Shown in pieces: positions 24,301 through 38,904 of a stretch of 64,000 nt of DNA. The notes under the pieces were generated by a model, which worked only from the letters and a program-made list of their open reading frames with translations, was not told the DNA's origin and did not search any database. Each line of letters starts with the position of its first letter. Within the stretch, counting starts at the first letter, position 1. Source of the DNA: Luscinia megarhynchos (Eukaryota; Chordata; Aves; Passeriformes; Turdidae); assembly GCA_034336665.1 (NCBI GenBank), contig JAPFBE010000002.1:7300146-7364145 (forward strand), written 5' to 3'. Both the position numbers and the translations under genes were made by a program.

Positions 24301-24411
24301 TTGCCTAAAATTTCAGGAAGAGTGAGTTGCAGAAAGGTCATAAAGCATGGAAAACTTAGAAAGAAGGAAAGAGGTTTTTATTGTCAGTGATGAGAGTTTT
24401 TTTGGGTGGGA
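21301..24411. other. Intergenic stretch with no recognisable gene
   Basis: About 3.1 kb without repeat I can name. The segment 23.69-24.3 kb is richer in CpG and has an uninterrupted 116-codon minus frame (24023-23673) without a recognisable domain; it could be an unidentified LTR but no TATA/poly(A) pair is clear. Confidence 0.5.
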
Positions 24412-24513
24412 TTTCTTTTTGTTTTTTCTTTTCTTTTTTTCTTTTTCCTTTTTTCTTTTTTCTTTTTTTCTTTTTTCTTTTTTCTTTTTTTTGTTTTCTT
24501 TTTTCTTTTTTTT
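24412..24513. repeat. Polypyrimidine (TTTTTC)n-like tract
   Basis: About 100 bases of almost pure T and C on the plus strand with irregular TTTTTC/TTTTC periodicity; the minus strand is polypurine. The long lysine/arginine or phenylalanine frames across it are artefacts. Confidence 0.9.
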
Positions 24514-27500
24514 CGCCTTGCCCCTGACGTCTTCTTAATTGAAAACAGACTATTATGATAGTAGCTGATAGGCAAATTTAAAAACAAATTAGCTATTTGG
24601 GGCACTATTATATTAGAATAATTTTTGTAGGCAGTTGCTGATTAAATTCAAGGTGGACTTGTCTGAATTTAAGAACCTAAGAAAGAAATTTAGAGATTGT
24701 TTAGAGTCTGAACAGATAAGGCTAAAATCAATTTTCAGTCTTCAGTACTGGTGCTAGGTCCAGTGCTCTGCTCTCTATGCAGATATTATCCTAATACTCT
24801 CTTGGCCTCAAACTGCAGTGTCATAAGCCTAAGCAAAATGGATCCCTGAAAGTGACAGCGAGCCTGTCAGTCCTCTAGGAGAGCAATGGGAACCTGCACC
24901 TGGCTGTGATGCAATTTTCCAGGATTAAATCTCCCAGAACACCATGGAAGAGTGTATAATGAGAATTTTGCTCTTTTCATTTTGCTGTCAAATTCAAATC
25001 TGGATCCCTTCTGTTGTCAAGGTTTTCGAACCTTGAATTTTAATTTTGATGGATTTATCACCAACCACCCTTTGCACACAGTTGTTTCGATCTATTTCTG
25101 GACATTCTGGCTGTGCTGGGATTGCAAACGGTAGGAGAAGGTACTATCTTAAATGAGCTACATGAAACAGATTTCTGTCCGTGTCCCCTCGGCATTTCTT
25201 GATAACAACACTGTCAACAGATCTAAACATTGTCAAGATGTGTGAAAGAAGCTAAGTTTATGTCTGTGACTAGAACTTTTCAGAGAATAGGTTTCAAAAA
25301 CTTTTCATGTTTTTATTTTTTCAACAAGCAGGCAAAATTTCCATAGAAAGCAGGTACTTTCTGTAAACATTTTTTTAGTCAGAGCACCAGTTTTCTGTTG
25401 AAAGAGTTTTGTTGGGAAAATGTTAACAGGCTCTTCTTGGTGATTTAGTGGTTTAAACATTTCATTACATAGATTTGCATGTCTGCTAATGGAAGACAGT
25501 TCAACTTAAACCTTTAAGATTTCTAGTGAATGACTGTGACCAAGTTTTTACCAATCCTCTGAATTTTTTACAATACTGATGACTCAGCCCTCAGCACATG
25601 CCCTGTGCAGTAAATATTTAGGTCAATGAGAGAATAACTTTGTATATGTAAGGCTAAAAGACAGTTTTACTCAAAGGACATTATTCTCTGTATGGACTTG
25701 CAATGCTTTTGCACAAAGATGAAACAGCACCGTAGAATTCAATCTTTTAATCTTTTGCACTAACACAAATCTTTCACCCCAGCTTCCTCAGCATGAATTT
25801 TCCCCAGTTTGTATGTGCAAGAAATTAAGCAAAACACCATACACAATTGTCCTCTTGAGGAAAAGAAGAAAGAACAAACATGTGACACACATCAAATTCC
25901 TGGTCTAATGGAAGGTCCTCTGATACTGCAATGAACACAATTCAAGAGACTGAACAGAAATACTTTCACTAAATTTTCAAGTTTTTACTGCTCTTTTTCT
26001 GGGATCATGTAAAAAAGAGATACATGGACCACTAAATATCATTCCCCAAGAAAAGCCTAATGTAACTAAGCAATAGATGACAATGTGTAAGTGCATATCA
26101 CTGGAATTCTTAGCTTCTCCTTGTCGATAAGATACTACTGCTAACATATGAAAAGCAATTCTTTATGCATTTTTATATATAATTCTTTATTACACATTCC
26201 ACCTTATTGTATACATTCTATATGCACTTCTTTAGTACATATGTTTCTATGTGTCTGGGGCTCAAAGAATTTTGGAACTTTTCTGCTTGTTGATTCAATC
26301 GAAGTTGTGGGCTTGATACCATACTCAAGCAATGAATGTCAAATTTCAGGGAACAAGTGGTTTCTCTTTGCACTGTTACTTTCATACATGGAAACATTCC
26401 TTCCTTCAAGTGAATTAAGGCTAACTTTGCCTGTTCCTCTGTACTTGTGTTCTAGATTTGCTGCTTGAGCAAGTGCTTTCTGAGCAGCAATGGGATGGGG
26501 AAAGAGGAGTTGCTCTTGCCTGTAGGCAAGAGAAAGGAAAGTAATTAAATATCCTGTAGTCAGCTTAACATATTTGATAAGAATAGTTTTGATAGGCCAG
26601 ATCATGAATATTAGGGTGCTGAATTCAGTTGTACTAAAATTTTTTACATTTTACTCTGACTCCAGAAAGGCCTAATGGGCCACTTCTCCATCAAAGAGCT
26701 CTAAATAGTTCATTTTCAAGAAAAAAGGTGAGTTATAGGTCCATCAAACACAGTGAAATTCCCTAATGTATAATAATTACAAAACCACCTGGGCTAGGCA
26801 GAGTAACATTTTGTTGAGTCACTGGATTAGACTCTTTAAGTTGATGTTCTTATGTTCATTTGTAAATCACTTTAATAAATAAGCAGCATTCGAAACTGCA
26901 ATTTACTATCTTTAGATAATTGCATAATTGCAGAATTCTTTACAGTATTTATATGAGGAAATTGGCAATTCATAAATGTTAAATTATAATGTTCCTGCCT
27001 GTTTGCCAATTGCATAAAATTACTGAACTAAATCTTGCAGTCATCAGAGTAACATAGCTTAAGCTACAGTAAATTCAAAAGTATAGCTAATCTGTGCAAT
27101 GCAGCTTCACATAAACTTATGTCAAGTACTGTTGTGCCGTGAAGAGATATTACTGCCTGTTATGTAGAAAGGATACCATGTCACAACTGCAATGCACAGA
27201 GTAATTTGCTCAGCTTCTGAGGGTTGCTAAAGGTTTACTAACTAATTGTTCTCAGGTGGGTTCATATTCTTAGGAAAACTGCCTTTTGTGCTTGGTTTTG
27301 GACAACCTTATCTCAGTTGCTTTATAAAAAATCCCCTTGTACTTATTTATTCCCTGCGACTATCTTTTTATTTTAATATAATTTGTTTAATTATTCAGGC
27401 TGCGTTCAAAATATCTGATGGTTTCTCTAAAAAATTACTTTGTTTTTTATGTTGCTGTCATCACTTTGGTTTGTGGTTTTTTTTGTTTTTTTGGTTTTTT

Positions 27501-29689
27501 TTGTTTTTCTCCTGAATGTTGAATCAGTGAATTCATAAGAGCCCAGAACTGTGGTTTTGCAGCAATTCTGAGTTCAGGGGTTTTATATGCCAGAGTAAAA
27601 ATAAATATATATCTTTATAATACAAATCCTAATGATCAAAGACCTGGATAGGCTGCTTTGGTATTCTTTGTTGATGTTACTTGTGAAGCCACCTTCATTT
27701 CAAAACAGAACATCTATATTGTGTCTCTTGGGAATCCAAACCATACTCCTTCTTCCTGAAAAACAGAGGTGATGTCTTTCAGTCTTGGGTATTCCTTTCC
27801 ACAGAATTTTCTCATGGCTCTTTCCACACCTTTGAAGCCCTGAGTTCCTTTGATGATAAAAGGAGACAGAGCAGAATTTTTTTCCTTTTTCAGTCTGGCT
27901 TTTTTCCCTCACATGAATGTGGTATCCAGATACACCAGTAATGAGCAGTGCAGCCCAGGCTGAGGCAACCGAGTCAGAATGTCGGCATATGGATTCCTCA
28001 AGCAATCTGGTGTGCAGCTCTATTATTAAGCTAGGAAACAGTACAGGGCACTTGACCCACCAATGTTACATCACACAGAGATTGCTCTCTGGAACCGATG
28101 ATCATGATCATCTTGAATTTCCTGCAATGGTTACAGGCTGAGCTGGTAATCACAGAAGTATTTGTCCCATCCCATTAGCACCTTGTCGGGTAGCAATGCT
28201 TTTGGAAGTACGGTATATGAATGTTGTGGGGTTGGCTTGGCTTCTTTTGAATATAAAAAAATTTAAGTTGTTGTCTCACTTCTTGAATACAAGCATACAG
28301 TTAAATTCTCTGGCAGACATTTATTAGCATTTTGCCTTTGTAGCCATTTCCTAATCATTGTGCAGATTAAGTATTTCAGGAAGAAAAAGTTACTGTAGTT
28401 TTTTAACAAGTACCTCAGGCAATTTGCTGACATATATCAGTGCACTTGTCAAATGCTTTGACACAGATGTCTGGTTTTGGCAACTACAGAATTTGAATAT
28501 CCTACCCTGTACATAGCTATTCATAGAGTCAATTCAGATCTGGTGTAGGTGGGTGCAACTTCATTGACTTCAACTCTGAGGCAGCCGCCTGTACTCAAGC
28601 TGAATTTAGGCTTGGAGAAGTGTGCCGAAGAACAACCCAGGAGAGCACTCAAAATGCTCCTCTAAGACCTACTGCTGTCCCTGCCTGCGTGGGGGGATGT
28701 GTCACAGGTGTTCCTGGGCCATCAGGGACAGCCATGGCACTGATGGATGGTCTGGCCTCACCCTTCCCTTTCTCTTTAGGAATGTTGCTTTGGAGTCAGA
28801 GCCAGCCCTGGGTAGTGGTTCCACACACGTTCCAGTGCCAGTCCTTACCCTCTGGCTATCACATTTCTTCCCCAGTTGGAGCCTGGAAGTTGGCATTCTG
28901 CATTTTCCCCTACAGACTCTTTCTTTGACCACTGTAAATATCCCATATATGAAAAAGGCTCTTTATTCTCCCTCCGACCAGCCAGTCTAACTCCCTGCAG
29001 CTACAAACCTCTAGGATTGTCATTACTTACTTAAATGAGCTTTTCTCTAGTTTTACTGTAGGCATTGAGAAGAAAGGTGTCTTTTCCAGCCTTGGAAGAG
29101 CAGCCACCCCTAAATGTCACTGTGATAATCCAGGCTGGGGGCAGAGACTATTTGTCACCTCAGCTGGCCCCAGACACTTTGGGTACCCATTAGAGCTTCT
29201 TCTCTGCAGCTCAAAAACTCTTACAGGGAGAGTTTCACGTTGTGAAGAGGACAGCAAGGAAACTAATAACAAGAGGATCAGCCTCAATGTACCTGCTAAT
29301 ATTCCATACATCTGTGGAGGTTGGTGCTGCCTCTGCAGCTGTTGCTTCCCCACCCAGTGATCCTCCACACCATGAAATATGTTACCGTGACTGGAGGGGA
29401 GAGGGAGAGCTGGGGTCTCTGGCATTGCTGATAATCTGTTCTGCTCTGTCCCAGTCCAGTGCTGTCAGCTTCCCTTCCCCTGTGTCTGGTACAAAGGGCA
29501 ATTTGGAGCAAAACCCTAACATTAGCATGTCAATATTCCCAGACACTAGGATTTGCTAAATTTATTTAATCAAAGCTATGAGAGAAGAATAAAAAACCTT
29601 GTTGTAGATGTTTGTTTGCCTGGAGATAGAAACACAATTGCCACAGTAAATTTGGGATTGTCACTGCATATCACTTCTAGATTTGATTT
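24514..29689. other. Intergenic stretch with no recognisable gene
   Basis: AT-rich, mostly unique sequence. The part at 26.88-27.06 kb, rich in 'aattgcataattgc' and 'ccaattgcataaaatt' motifs, has a conserved-element texture. A T-rich low-complexity patch lies at 27475-27510. The segment 28.55-29.5 kb is higher in GC with overlapping short ORFs on both strands but no recognisable protein. Confidence 0.5.
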
Positions 29690-30082
29690 TTCTCAAGATG
29701 GTTGTGAAGTGAAACCCAGAGGATTGACACAATGTCTTTGATTGTAAATCGTTACGCCGAGCTGCCCTGCTGCTATCGGAAATAATCACAAAATACATGA
29801 CACACGTCATCCTTTAGTTTGAAGAACACTTTTAATTTTATGCTCTACTTTCACATAAATGCCCTCACTTGCACCTTAACAAGCCCCCAAGCATTGGTTA
29901 CCAAATGATATTTTATCAACCTCCCCTTTTGTTCTCTCACTATAAAATTGAACAACTGGGATGGAGAGAATTTGGCTTTGGTCCAAAACATGGCTAGATG
30001 CATCTGCATTTGGCTCTGTGCCTTAAGATATAATATTCAAATATGAGTTGTCCTTAATTTTTGTTTAAATAATCCTTCTTCC
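29690..30082. promoter_or_regulatory. Candidate conserved non-coding segment
   Basis: Unique AT-rich sequence containing rare CpG words ('aaatcgttacgccgag', 'gctatcgg', 'acacgtcat') that would normally decay in unselected vertebrate DNA. It also holds 'ttggttaccaaatgatatttt' and 'ataatattcaaatatgagt'. Retention of CpGs within AT-rich DNA suggests possible constraint. No alignment was done. Confidence 0.22.
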
Positions 30083-30105
30083 TTTTTTTTTTTTTTTTTT
30101 TTTTT
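30083..30105. repeat. T23 homopolymer
   Basis: An uninterrupted run of 23 T. No SINE or processed gene with a matching poly(A) tail is recognisable next to it on the minus strand. Confidence 0.9.
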
Positions 30106-33100
30106 CTGGTGTGATTGCAGTGCCTGCAAGATGTTTTCCCCTCCTGTTATCAGATTTTTATTATTGTTAAATGCAAATTCCTCTCTTTTTCCCCATGGAA
30201 TTCAGAAGAAATGGAACCCAGTGGGACTGTTTAGAAAATAAAGGGGCCCCATAGAAATTGTTCTTTCAAAATCTCTTAGTATTTAATAAAGAATTGTACC
30301 ATTTCTGTGCTTTTCTTTAAATATCACACCAAGTATAGTGAGGAAATTTATTTCTCTGATTAAAGCTTTTTTTGTTTTTTTTTCAAAAAGAGCTTTTATT
30401 ACCTATGAAATCCTAGCGGTGTTTTACTCAAACAGCTTTAGCTGATATTGTTGTTGGTTAACAATTATGCATGTGTTATAGAGAGTAAGTGCATATTTTC
30501 AGGGTGGACATGGTCTGTCTGCAATGGGATTTGGGTTAAATCAGAGTACACCCTTACAACACAGTTACACATCAATCCTTTGTGCATGATGTTTCCTGTG
30601 ATTAAAGTAGGGCAGGACTTTGAGAAGTGGCCTAGCACCAAATTAGCTGTAAATTGAGTAGTCTTGTACTTTTCCATTCATGCTGCCCTAAATTCAGAGA
30701 CAGAAACGGGGGAGCAGGGCAATGGAGATTGTGACTTTCAGCTGAGAAAACATTTGCTGTATTCTCAGTGCTTTAGTTGTTTTTATTAGACTGATATTGC
30801 TGAGCAGCAGTACCAATTGGTGTAAATAGAGATTATAATGTGGTCAGGGATAACATGATTGACAATACCTGTATTTAAAAACAGGAATATCGGTATGTAT
30901 AAAACATTACCAACATGTTAAAGCTTGGTATTTCCTAAGACAGCAGAGCATGGGGATTGCTTTAAGACAGCAAGCTGAAAAAAACCATTTCATTTATAAA
31001 TGAAATGTGTTTTAGTGTTATATGCCCCAGCAGGCAATTCACTCATTGGGGATAATCATTCAAAATCTGCTCTGCTTTGGTAATAAGCTAAAAGAGAGAC
31101 AGAGCAGCATTTCCAAAGACACTGATTTTCTTAGTCCTTAGGAATAAGTTATTTTAGCTTTGGTTTGTTAATTAGTTAGTTTGTTTGGGGTTTTTGGTTG
31201 TTTTTGGATTGTTGTTGCTTTTTTTTTTTTTTAATTTGTTTTTGTTTTGTTTTGGGTTTTTTAAAATTTAAAAAATGCTGTCTTCTGTCTGGAGAGTAGT
31301 CCTAAAAGGCTAGGTTTATTATTTTTTTCAAATTTGCATGAACTGTTATGTAAATAATGACGAATATGGAGACTTAATAGACACATTGTGTGATGGAGGA
31401 ATTAAGAGTCTTCCTTAGCCACCTGATCCAACAATCTTGAATAAGGTATTCAAATCAAGTAGGCTGAGTAATCTAAGTCAAGGGATCCAGTTGCTGAAGC
31501 AGCTAACAAAGTAAGTTTTTGCTCACTGTTAAAGTACTTCCAGAGGCTGAATTGCTCACTGTCACTTCTCAGGCTATAGTTACTGTTCCCCCACAACAAT
31601 GAATGGGAGATTTTTGGCTGTGGTCATGGCTGGAAAGATGGGCCAACCAGAGTGCTGAATCAGAAGAGATTTAGGTCTGGCTAGGTGAATGTAAAAACTG
31701 GAGTTGGTGTCAATAAATGTTGATCTCCAAGAATTAACAAGGTGCAAAAAACTTCATCTTGTTATTTATCAGGTATCAGCTTTTACTGAAACTGGCTCCA
31801 AAAAATCTCTTATTCCTGGCCTGGCATTTTGTCTTCATCCTCTTTTCTCCCTGTCTTCCTGTAATGGTACAAGACTTTTTTTTCCCCCTCTCAGCTATAA
31901 CTGTGAATAAATTTCAGATCTGGAAGATTTATAGTGATTGTCGATCTATCATATTCAGTAGCTGAAAAAAATGTGATGGTGAAGTGTCCCAAGAGAAACT
32001 ATTTAAGAACTTTTCTGTAAAATTCTGGTCCTAGTTGCCACATGGGTTGCAGTTGACCAGCATTGGGAGGGGTGCCAGCAAACCTGAATAACATTACTAC
32101 AACACTCATGTTATAATTACAGCATATTGCCTGTTCCTATTTTCCAAAAATTTTCTAGTAAAAAGAGGAGCTTTACTTTAAAGGTACTGTGAAGGGGACT
32201 CTTACCTTTATGAAATGGTATCATGAAGGTCACTTAAAAATTGAAAAATGCAAGTGATATAAGAGTCCTTTTGTACTGACATTACAAAAAATAAATGATT
32301 GAAGTTGTTGATGAGGCCATGAAAAGAGTTTCTTTTCAAGAAAATTTACTGAACCTAGCGATGAAAAAGAAAGCAAGGTAGGTGTACCTCTCTATGGAGC
32401 AAAACAGTCACACCTTTCTCTAAATTATAAGGGGAAAACAATATGTTTCTCCTAATCTGATGCTTTTCTCTTGCTTTTCCTTTTACTAGAAGATTTCACA
32501 GCCAGATATTGGTTCCTATTAAATCTATTCCTTATACATTTTATAGCTGGTATGGCAGCTTCCACAAATGAACTATCACAAGTGTAACCTATTTTTTCAT
32601 TTCAAGAAAAAATTTTTGCTATCAACCACTACTCTCCCTTAACCATGAGCAAGGAGGTTGCTGGCAAACAGCATTAAAATAATATCAGCTCTCTCAAGAA
32701 AGACAGTGGAGGCAGATCTAATTTGTATACACTGCAGTTAAATTATAGAGCAGCACCAATGAGGCGTGAACCATCACCTGCTGACATTTTCTTCAACTGA
32801 TGGCTGCACAGCACAGTGTCTGTGCAGTTAGACACTGATGTCAGTGTCAGAAAGGATAAAGATCAGAAAACAGGGTACTTGGTATGATTTGGCCACTTAG
32901 GTACTGTCAGTTCTCCAGTGAGTGATATTGGGTGTGTCTGCACCAGGAGGCTGTAGCTGCATATTACAGACATAACATATGAGGCAGCTCTTCAGCTGCA
33001 TGAAGCTTCCGATCTCTGCAGGTGGGATGGGTCTCCTGTGGAAAGACATGGAAGTTCATCAAAATGCCAGAGCAACGAGGCCATGATACCAGTTGTTTAT

Positions 33101-36100
33101 ATTGAGCCCCTGAAACTAAACTGAGATGCCTGTGAGAGCTGATCCTCTGGGCAGGGAGGTAGATTAAGTATTTTTTTTGCTGTCCCCTGAAAGTCACATG
33201 TGGATGTGCAGGTCTAGTGCAGCCACAACTGATTGTTTCTGTTTGACACAGCAGGTTGTTTATAAGCAGCTGCTGATGTGCATTGTGTTCATCTTGCTAA
33301 GTGAGGGTTATTTTAAAGTTTGACAAGAAGATGGTTGTGGGGAGCTGTGACGTGTGAGGCTCTGCCACAACGGCGTTGGGCATAGTGCTTGTGTTACACT
33401 GATGCCTTTTGCTGGTCTTAAGAAAACTGATACAGATGCATTTAAGGGATAAGGATTTTACTGGATAGTTTACAGGATATGTTGTAGGGGAGGGGCCTTG
33501 ATTTCTCAAGATAGCATAGGGCTTTCTGGCCTCCTACTTTGAGGGCTTTAGGATGTTTGGTCTCCTGGCTTAACAAAATATCAGGACTATTCAAAGTCAC
33601 CAGAGTTAAGAAATTACAAGTATGCATGCTAAGAATAGTGAGGATACATAAAAATTATATAAAAAGTATATAAAAGAAAATATGAAAAAATAATCTTGTC
33701 ATCAACACAGAGGCTCACATTTCCTTGTGATATCTGGCTGCCATTCTGATGCAGCCTCTAAGGAGGTTCTCAGCTTTAAGAAATTTCTGAACAGTGCAAG
33801 TGTAGTGCAACTTCCCCTTATTCATCAGCAATAAGTGCAGAGGCTGAAATGCTTATCACTGTGCTTCAGTGCAGATGCTTTCTTTTCTGCTTTTTGTGTG
33901 TCTCTCACCCAGCTGCTGCCTGGGTGTTTTCCACAGCACCCTCTCCATCTCCTCTCCTGTGCTGTTCCCTATTGCAATACCCATGCCAAAAGAGCCTTTC
34001 AGCTGCCCTCTCTGCAGCAGTCAAGCTCTTGTGAAAGCAGCCCAAAATCCTTCCGTGACATATCTGAGTGACTGCATTATGGATGTCATGGATCACATAG
34101 GCATGTCATATCACTGGATTGTGTTGTCTACTGCTAATTTTAGGTTGCAGATTTTCTCAGAAACAAATGAACTTTTTCTATGGCTTGTGTAGCTCTAGCT
34201 CCATCTTTGGTGCAGCACGGTTGCTGGGAAGCAAATGCAGTCTTTCAGCTGGCTACTTTGGCTGAGTTTTTTTTCTGCAAAGGGTTTACATCCAGCTCAT
34301 GACTAATATTTTGTGTCCCTTTTTCTATATCTTTAACTTTTCTCATTAAAGCCTCTCGCATGTCCAAGGACAGGGGGCTTTTTTTGCCTTTCCACAGGAA
34401 GGAATGAGTCCTTACTCAACACCTCCCTTTCTTGGTTATTTGCTTTCCTTAAAGCTGTGGAAGCCATTCCTTTCTGTCCTCATGCACTGAAATCCTGTGT
34501 GACTTGCAGCAAATTCCACCTTCTATCTGAAGTCCCTTGGCAATTTTAAGGGACTATTGAGTCTTTAGACTCTAGCAGAAGAGGCAATGCTCAATCCTTA
34601 CCAAATAGCTTTTCAATTTTAGATGCCTATTCCAAAATTCCAGTTCAAGATAAATGTGGAAAGTTCGTTGTCAAACATATGTGATATATCAGCTACAAAA
34701 TTAGGTTAATGTAGCAGAAATTATTTGCTTTCTGAGTTAAAAAGGCATCTAAAAAAAAAAAAAGCCATTTACTTCTCATTAACAGCTTTAAAAAGTAAAT
34801 CCTACTCAGAAACTTTAAAACTCTTTCTAAAAATATGATAGAGCAGTTTTAGGTGATCCCAAGAGCCTGCTTTAAAGGCTCTTTCAGTATGGGTTCCTTC
34901 ACTGGCCTGTGTCAGGTTGCAGAGCTGTGTCTGATGTTCAGAGTTGCTTCCTGATGCTCAGCCTTTGCTCTATCACTCTCCCAGCCCATAGCAGCCAAAA
35001 GTCCTCTGAAGCCTTTGAGGCAAATGTTTATTTTTGCTGTTCCCATCTCAAAAAAACAACCAACAAAGAAGCAAAATCAAAAACAAGAAAAAAAAACCTC
35101 AAAGAAACAAAAAAACCAATCCCAAACCACAAAAAACCCCACAAGAAACTCACCAAAACCCGGGCTTCTGCCTACCACCTGTGAGACCAGTTTGATGGTA
35201 ATGCTTCAGTGCAAGAACCAGTCATAGGGGCGTGGCAGGGGTCAAGGTGAAAAATTGATGCTGACCAGAGCAGTGATGCAGAGCTACACATCCTTGCAAC
35301 TGCTGCATAGTGTACATAGAAGTTAATTTTTACTGGAATAGAGATACAATCAAGTCTTTGAATTCAGACCATTATTTCTACCTCAGTGAGCTCTTGTGCC
35401 TTTAAAATAGCTCAAAGAAAATACCCATGTAATTTATGGGGAGTCTTTTGATATTTGGATTCCCCAAATCGGCAAAATTTAGGTTATCTTCCTTATGGTA
35501 TCTTCTATGTTTGCTCCTTTTCCAAGCTCCCCACACAATAAGGTTTTTGATGAACAAAGAAGTGACGATCAGACTATTTCTCTAGATCCTCTTTGGCAGC
35601 AGGAATTTTGAAAAGTTAAGAAACAAATTTTTGTAAAGATGTACCTTTTCCTTGTAAAACTTCTTCTATATTTTAGCTTTCCAACACCAGTAGAAACTTG
35701 CATTCCAAAAAGCAAAATTTATTCTGGCATTTCTGCTATTTTTCCAAAGACCCACGTATCACAGCACATGCAGGGCTAGAAAGCAGTTACTCACCTGAAG
35801 TCTACCTTAATTTAATTTAGTTCCTCCCTTCTGTAACACACCTGCCTTGTGGTGAGTGAGATATATCAACCAATGCAAGTTTTCTGTAATGATCTGAAAG
35901 AAGTATGGGAATATAGTTGAGAGATTGTAGAATAGTTGCTAATATACATATGGAATGCAGGATTGAGGTCTCCAGCTGTATGCTGCCAGCTTTGGGAAAT
36001 TTGTAAGCCTTTGTCAAAATGACCCAAGGTGGCAGGGAACAGCTAAAATCAATGAATATTTAAATGCTCATTCATTTTAAGGGGTAATCATTCACAAATT

Positions 36101-38699
36101 TCAGTGGGTTTAGGTACCAGGGCAGAAATGTGAAGCCTAGGTGATACAGAACTAACTGTGTGGCCTCCTAAAGGAGCTTCTGACCATATGGAGATATAAT
36201 AGTTCCAGTCCCCACAGGAGAGGACTCTAACCCTAGTGAGAACTCATTCTAAGATCTGTTATCTGTATCAAATGACCACACAGCAGTTTGTCAAAACAGT
36301 GTTGACAAAATGCTGTTTTAACATAGGCAGTAGTCAAATGCCTGATGGGCTTGAGCTGGTGTCCTAGCCTGGATTGTACACAGGACCCAGCCTTGCCATA
36401 GGGCTCTGATTTTAATACTGTTTTATAACAGCCATTTAGAAAGCCATGGTCACACACAGTTTCTACCTGTTCTGGTACCTTTCTTCATATTTGCCTGTGA
36501 ACATTTGACAGTTAAATACCTCAATAAGGGATTTCCTTCATTTGGAAGTGTCTTTTGGCTTGGAAATGTGATGACAAAAATACTGCATGTTTCTCATGTT
36601 CAGTTTTGTTCCTTGCTAGTTTCTGTATTGTCTGCATTATGCTAAAAATCTTCCTTATAAGAAATTCTCTTATAAACTCAGCCTACCATTCAGGTGTCCA
36701 AATACCTTCTTCTTCAGTTGCTAGTCACCACTAGTGGTGAAAATGCACCAGTCCATATTTTCCCCTGCCACAGCTTTTCATTCAAGGTTAGATGTAACAC
36801 ACGGTTAGGGTTAACACACTGGCCCATGTATTTTGCAGTTCACTGTCAACACTGCTCCTAAAAACAAAATAACCAAGTTCATTCTTTGCTATTTTGTCCC
36901 TGGAGGGCGGACAGAAAAAGAACAGAAGCAACAACAGCAACAACAACGATTTGATGTCTAAGCAGATATTATTTAAAGGCAGTGATAAAATGTTTTCTAA
37001 ATGGCTTTTCTATTATTACTCCATGAGATTCATTCTCTTTGTTCCAAATGCTTATATTTTAGAGTTTATGCAATAGTTTCTGTAACAACCTAAAGATTCT
37101 GTGTTTTGTCTATTTTTGTCCCCAAAATAAATAATATGCCATTTTGCTGTGGGAAAAATAATAAAATTCCCTAATAACTTTGTTAAATTGTTTGCAGGTA
37201 TCGATCATAAGTATAAACATGAATAAGCCAAAATAATAATTGTGTAATAATAAAGAGCCATAACACAGAAATACAGCGTGAATAAACTAAAACATCAAAG
37301 GATCTTGAATATAGTTCCAGTCTTTTATTTCATATGGTAATCTCTGGGTTATGCATTATCTCCCCTGTTCTAATGATGCAGCAACCTGCTACAATTTTTT
37401 TTCAATAGTGAGTAGATGTAAATTTTTAGGGAAAAAGCATTTTGCTCCAAAACAGTGTCAAGAATTCTGTTCTTGATACATCACAAAAAGTATTAAATAA
37501 CATGCTCTGTCATCTAATAGAGAGTTTTTGATTCTGTAGTTTAAAATGTAGTAATCTTTCTTTAGCATCTGTGTATATCTGTTGTCTCCCCACAGAAGCT
37601 TGCTAGAATTCTTGACATTTAGCTTGAAGCACAATATTTACTCTGCACCATGCTTATCTCCATAAGCACGGTGAGTGATCTGCATTTATCCAGGCTCCAG
37701 CTTCTGGTGACAGAGAAGGGTACAAGCAGCTGACACTGTGACCCTGAAATTGCTCTAGCCTTAGAGCAAACAAAGCCGTCTGCTGAACAGTTACAGAGTT
37801 TAGGAGAGGTTTTGGCAGTTTAGTAGAATTAGCTGTGACAGAGGGATGCTGCAGAGGATCCTGCCACCCTTCTTCCTCTGGCAGGCATGACTTCTGTTTC
37901 TTGAGGGTGAGGAAGGGGTGTGCAAAGCAGGTGCTTCAGCAGAACATATTCTTACAGAAATACTGTGCCAGACCATGAAAGCCTTTTATGCTGCCCCAAA
38001 GACACCCTGACAATGCCACTCCTGTGCTGCAGCAAAATTACACTTATAATTGTAAAGAGCAAGGATGGAAGTAATGTCAACCTGGCTTCACCAGCAATCC
38101 TAGAAATATGTTGCAGGCATTCTTCCAACATTGGTGTCTGCAGAGTATTTCCGTGGAAAAGGCATGTCTTTGTTTTGATGAAATGCAGAGTGCTAAGAAA
38201 GTGATGTGTTTAGATACCATTCCCCATCTACTGCATCAGCAGTCCATTCCATACCCATCCTGGAAGCTGCTCTGCTAGTAGATTGGCTCCTGATATGATG
38301 GAAGCCCTTGATCAATTATTTTTGCTCATTTGCTTGGTTCAGACAGAGGGAGATTTCTGTACAGTAAGTGCTGGCTCAAACATTCTCTGCTTTATCTCTG
38401 GATGTGTTAGTGTATATATGTGTGTGAGATATATAATGGTGTGCTATCTCTGCATCTAGAGCCTGGTGATTTTCTCTTATAGTCTATGTCAAATCACAAA
38501 GCACAGCTCTGGGGGGCCATGAAATAAATCTCCCTCAAAAATCTGTATATGTCTTGTGTAATGAGCTGAGTATGGGATCCCGCTAGCAAGCAAGAAGTTG
38601 TGTCATTCTGTTAAAGCAGTAACTTCTCCCTTCCCTCAAAGAATTTTTAAATGTAGCTGATTGCCCAGGTGGGTTTTATTTGCATGCCTTTTTATTTTT
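30106..38699. other. Intergenic stretch with no recognisable gene
   Basis: Contains low-complexity G/T-rich sequence (31160-31262), an A13 run near 34751-34763, an A/C-rich low-complexity patch (35046-35158) and short CAA repeats near 36930. A segment at 33.2-33.5 kb with several CpGs and a 16-bp palindrome at 36725-36740 were examined without result. No ORF shows a domain. Confidence 0.5.
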
Positions 38700-38721
38700 T
38701 GTGTGTGTGTGTGTGTGTGTG
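38700..38721. repeat. (GT)11 microsatellite
   Basis: Eleven uninterrupted GT units within a T-rich context. Confidence 0.92.
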
Positions 38722-38904
38722 ACTATGACAGTATGCAAATACGAGTGTCCTGCACCCCAGGATAATGACAAGGAGTGGAGGTAATTTTTAAGGAGAAGCT
38801 GTATAAGCATGGAACAGTTATAGTTCTTGATGTAAAGAAAGTCACCAATTCACAAAGGAATTTGATTACCTCTATCCATTATACACACACAGTGAGTGAT
38901 CGTG

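Noticed and set aside
24412..24513. Lysine-rich or phenylalanine-rich frames across the pyrimidine tract
   Set aside because: Artefacts of a simple repeat.
36725..36740. Perfect 16-bp palindrome tcaccactagtggtga
   Set aside because: About one such palindrome is expected by chance in 64 kb and nothing around it adds support.
36803..36815. Telomere-like ggttagggttaac
   Set aside because: Barely more than one TTAGGG unit; too short to be an interstitial telomeric array.
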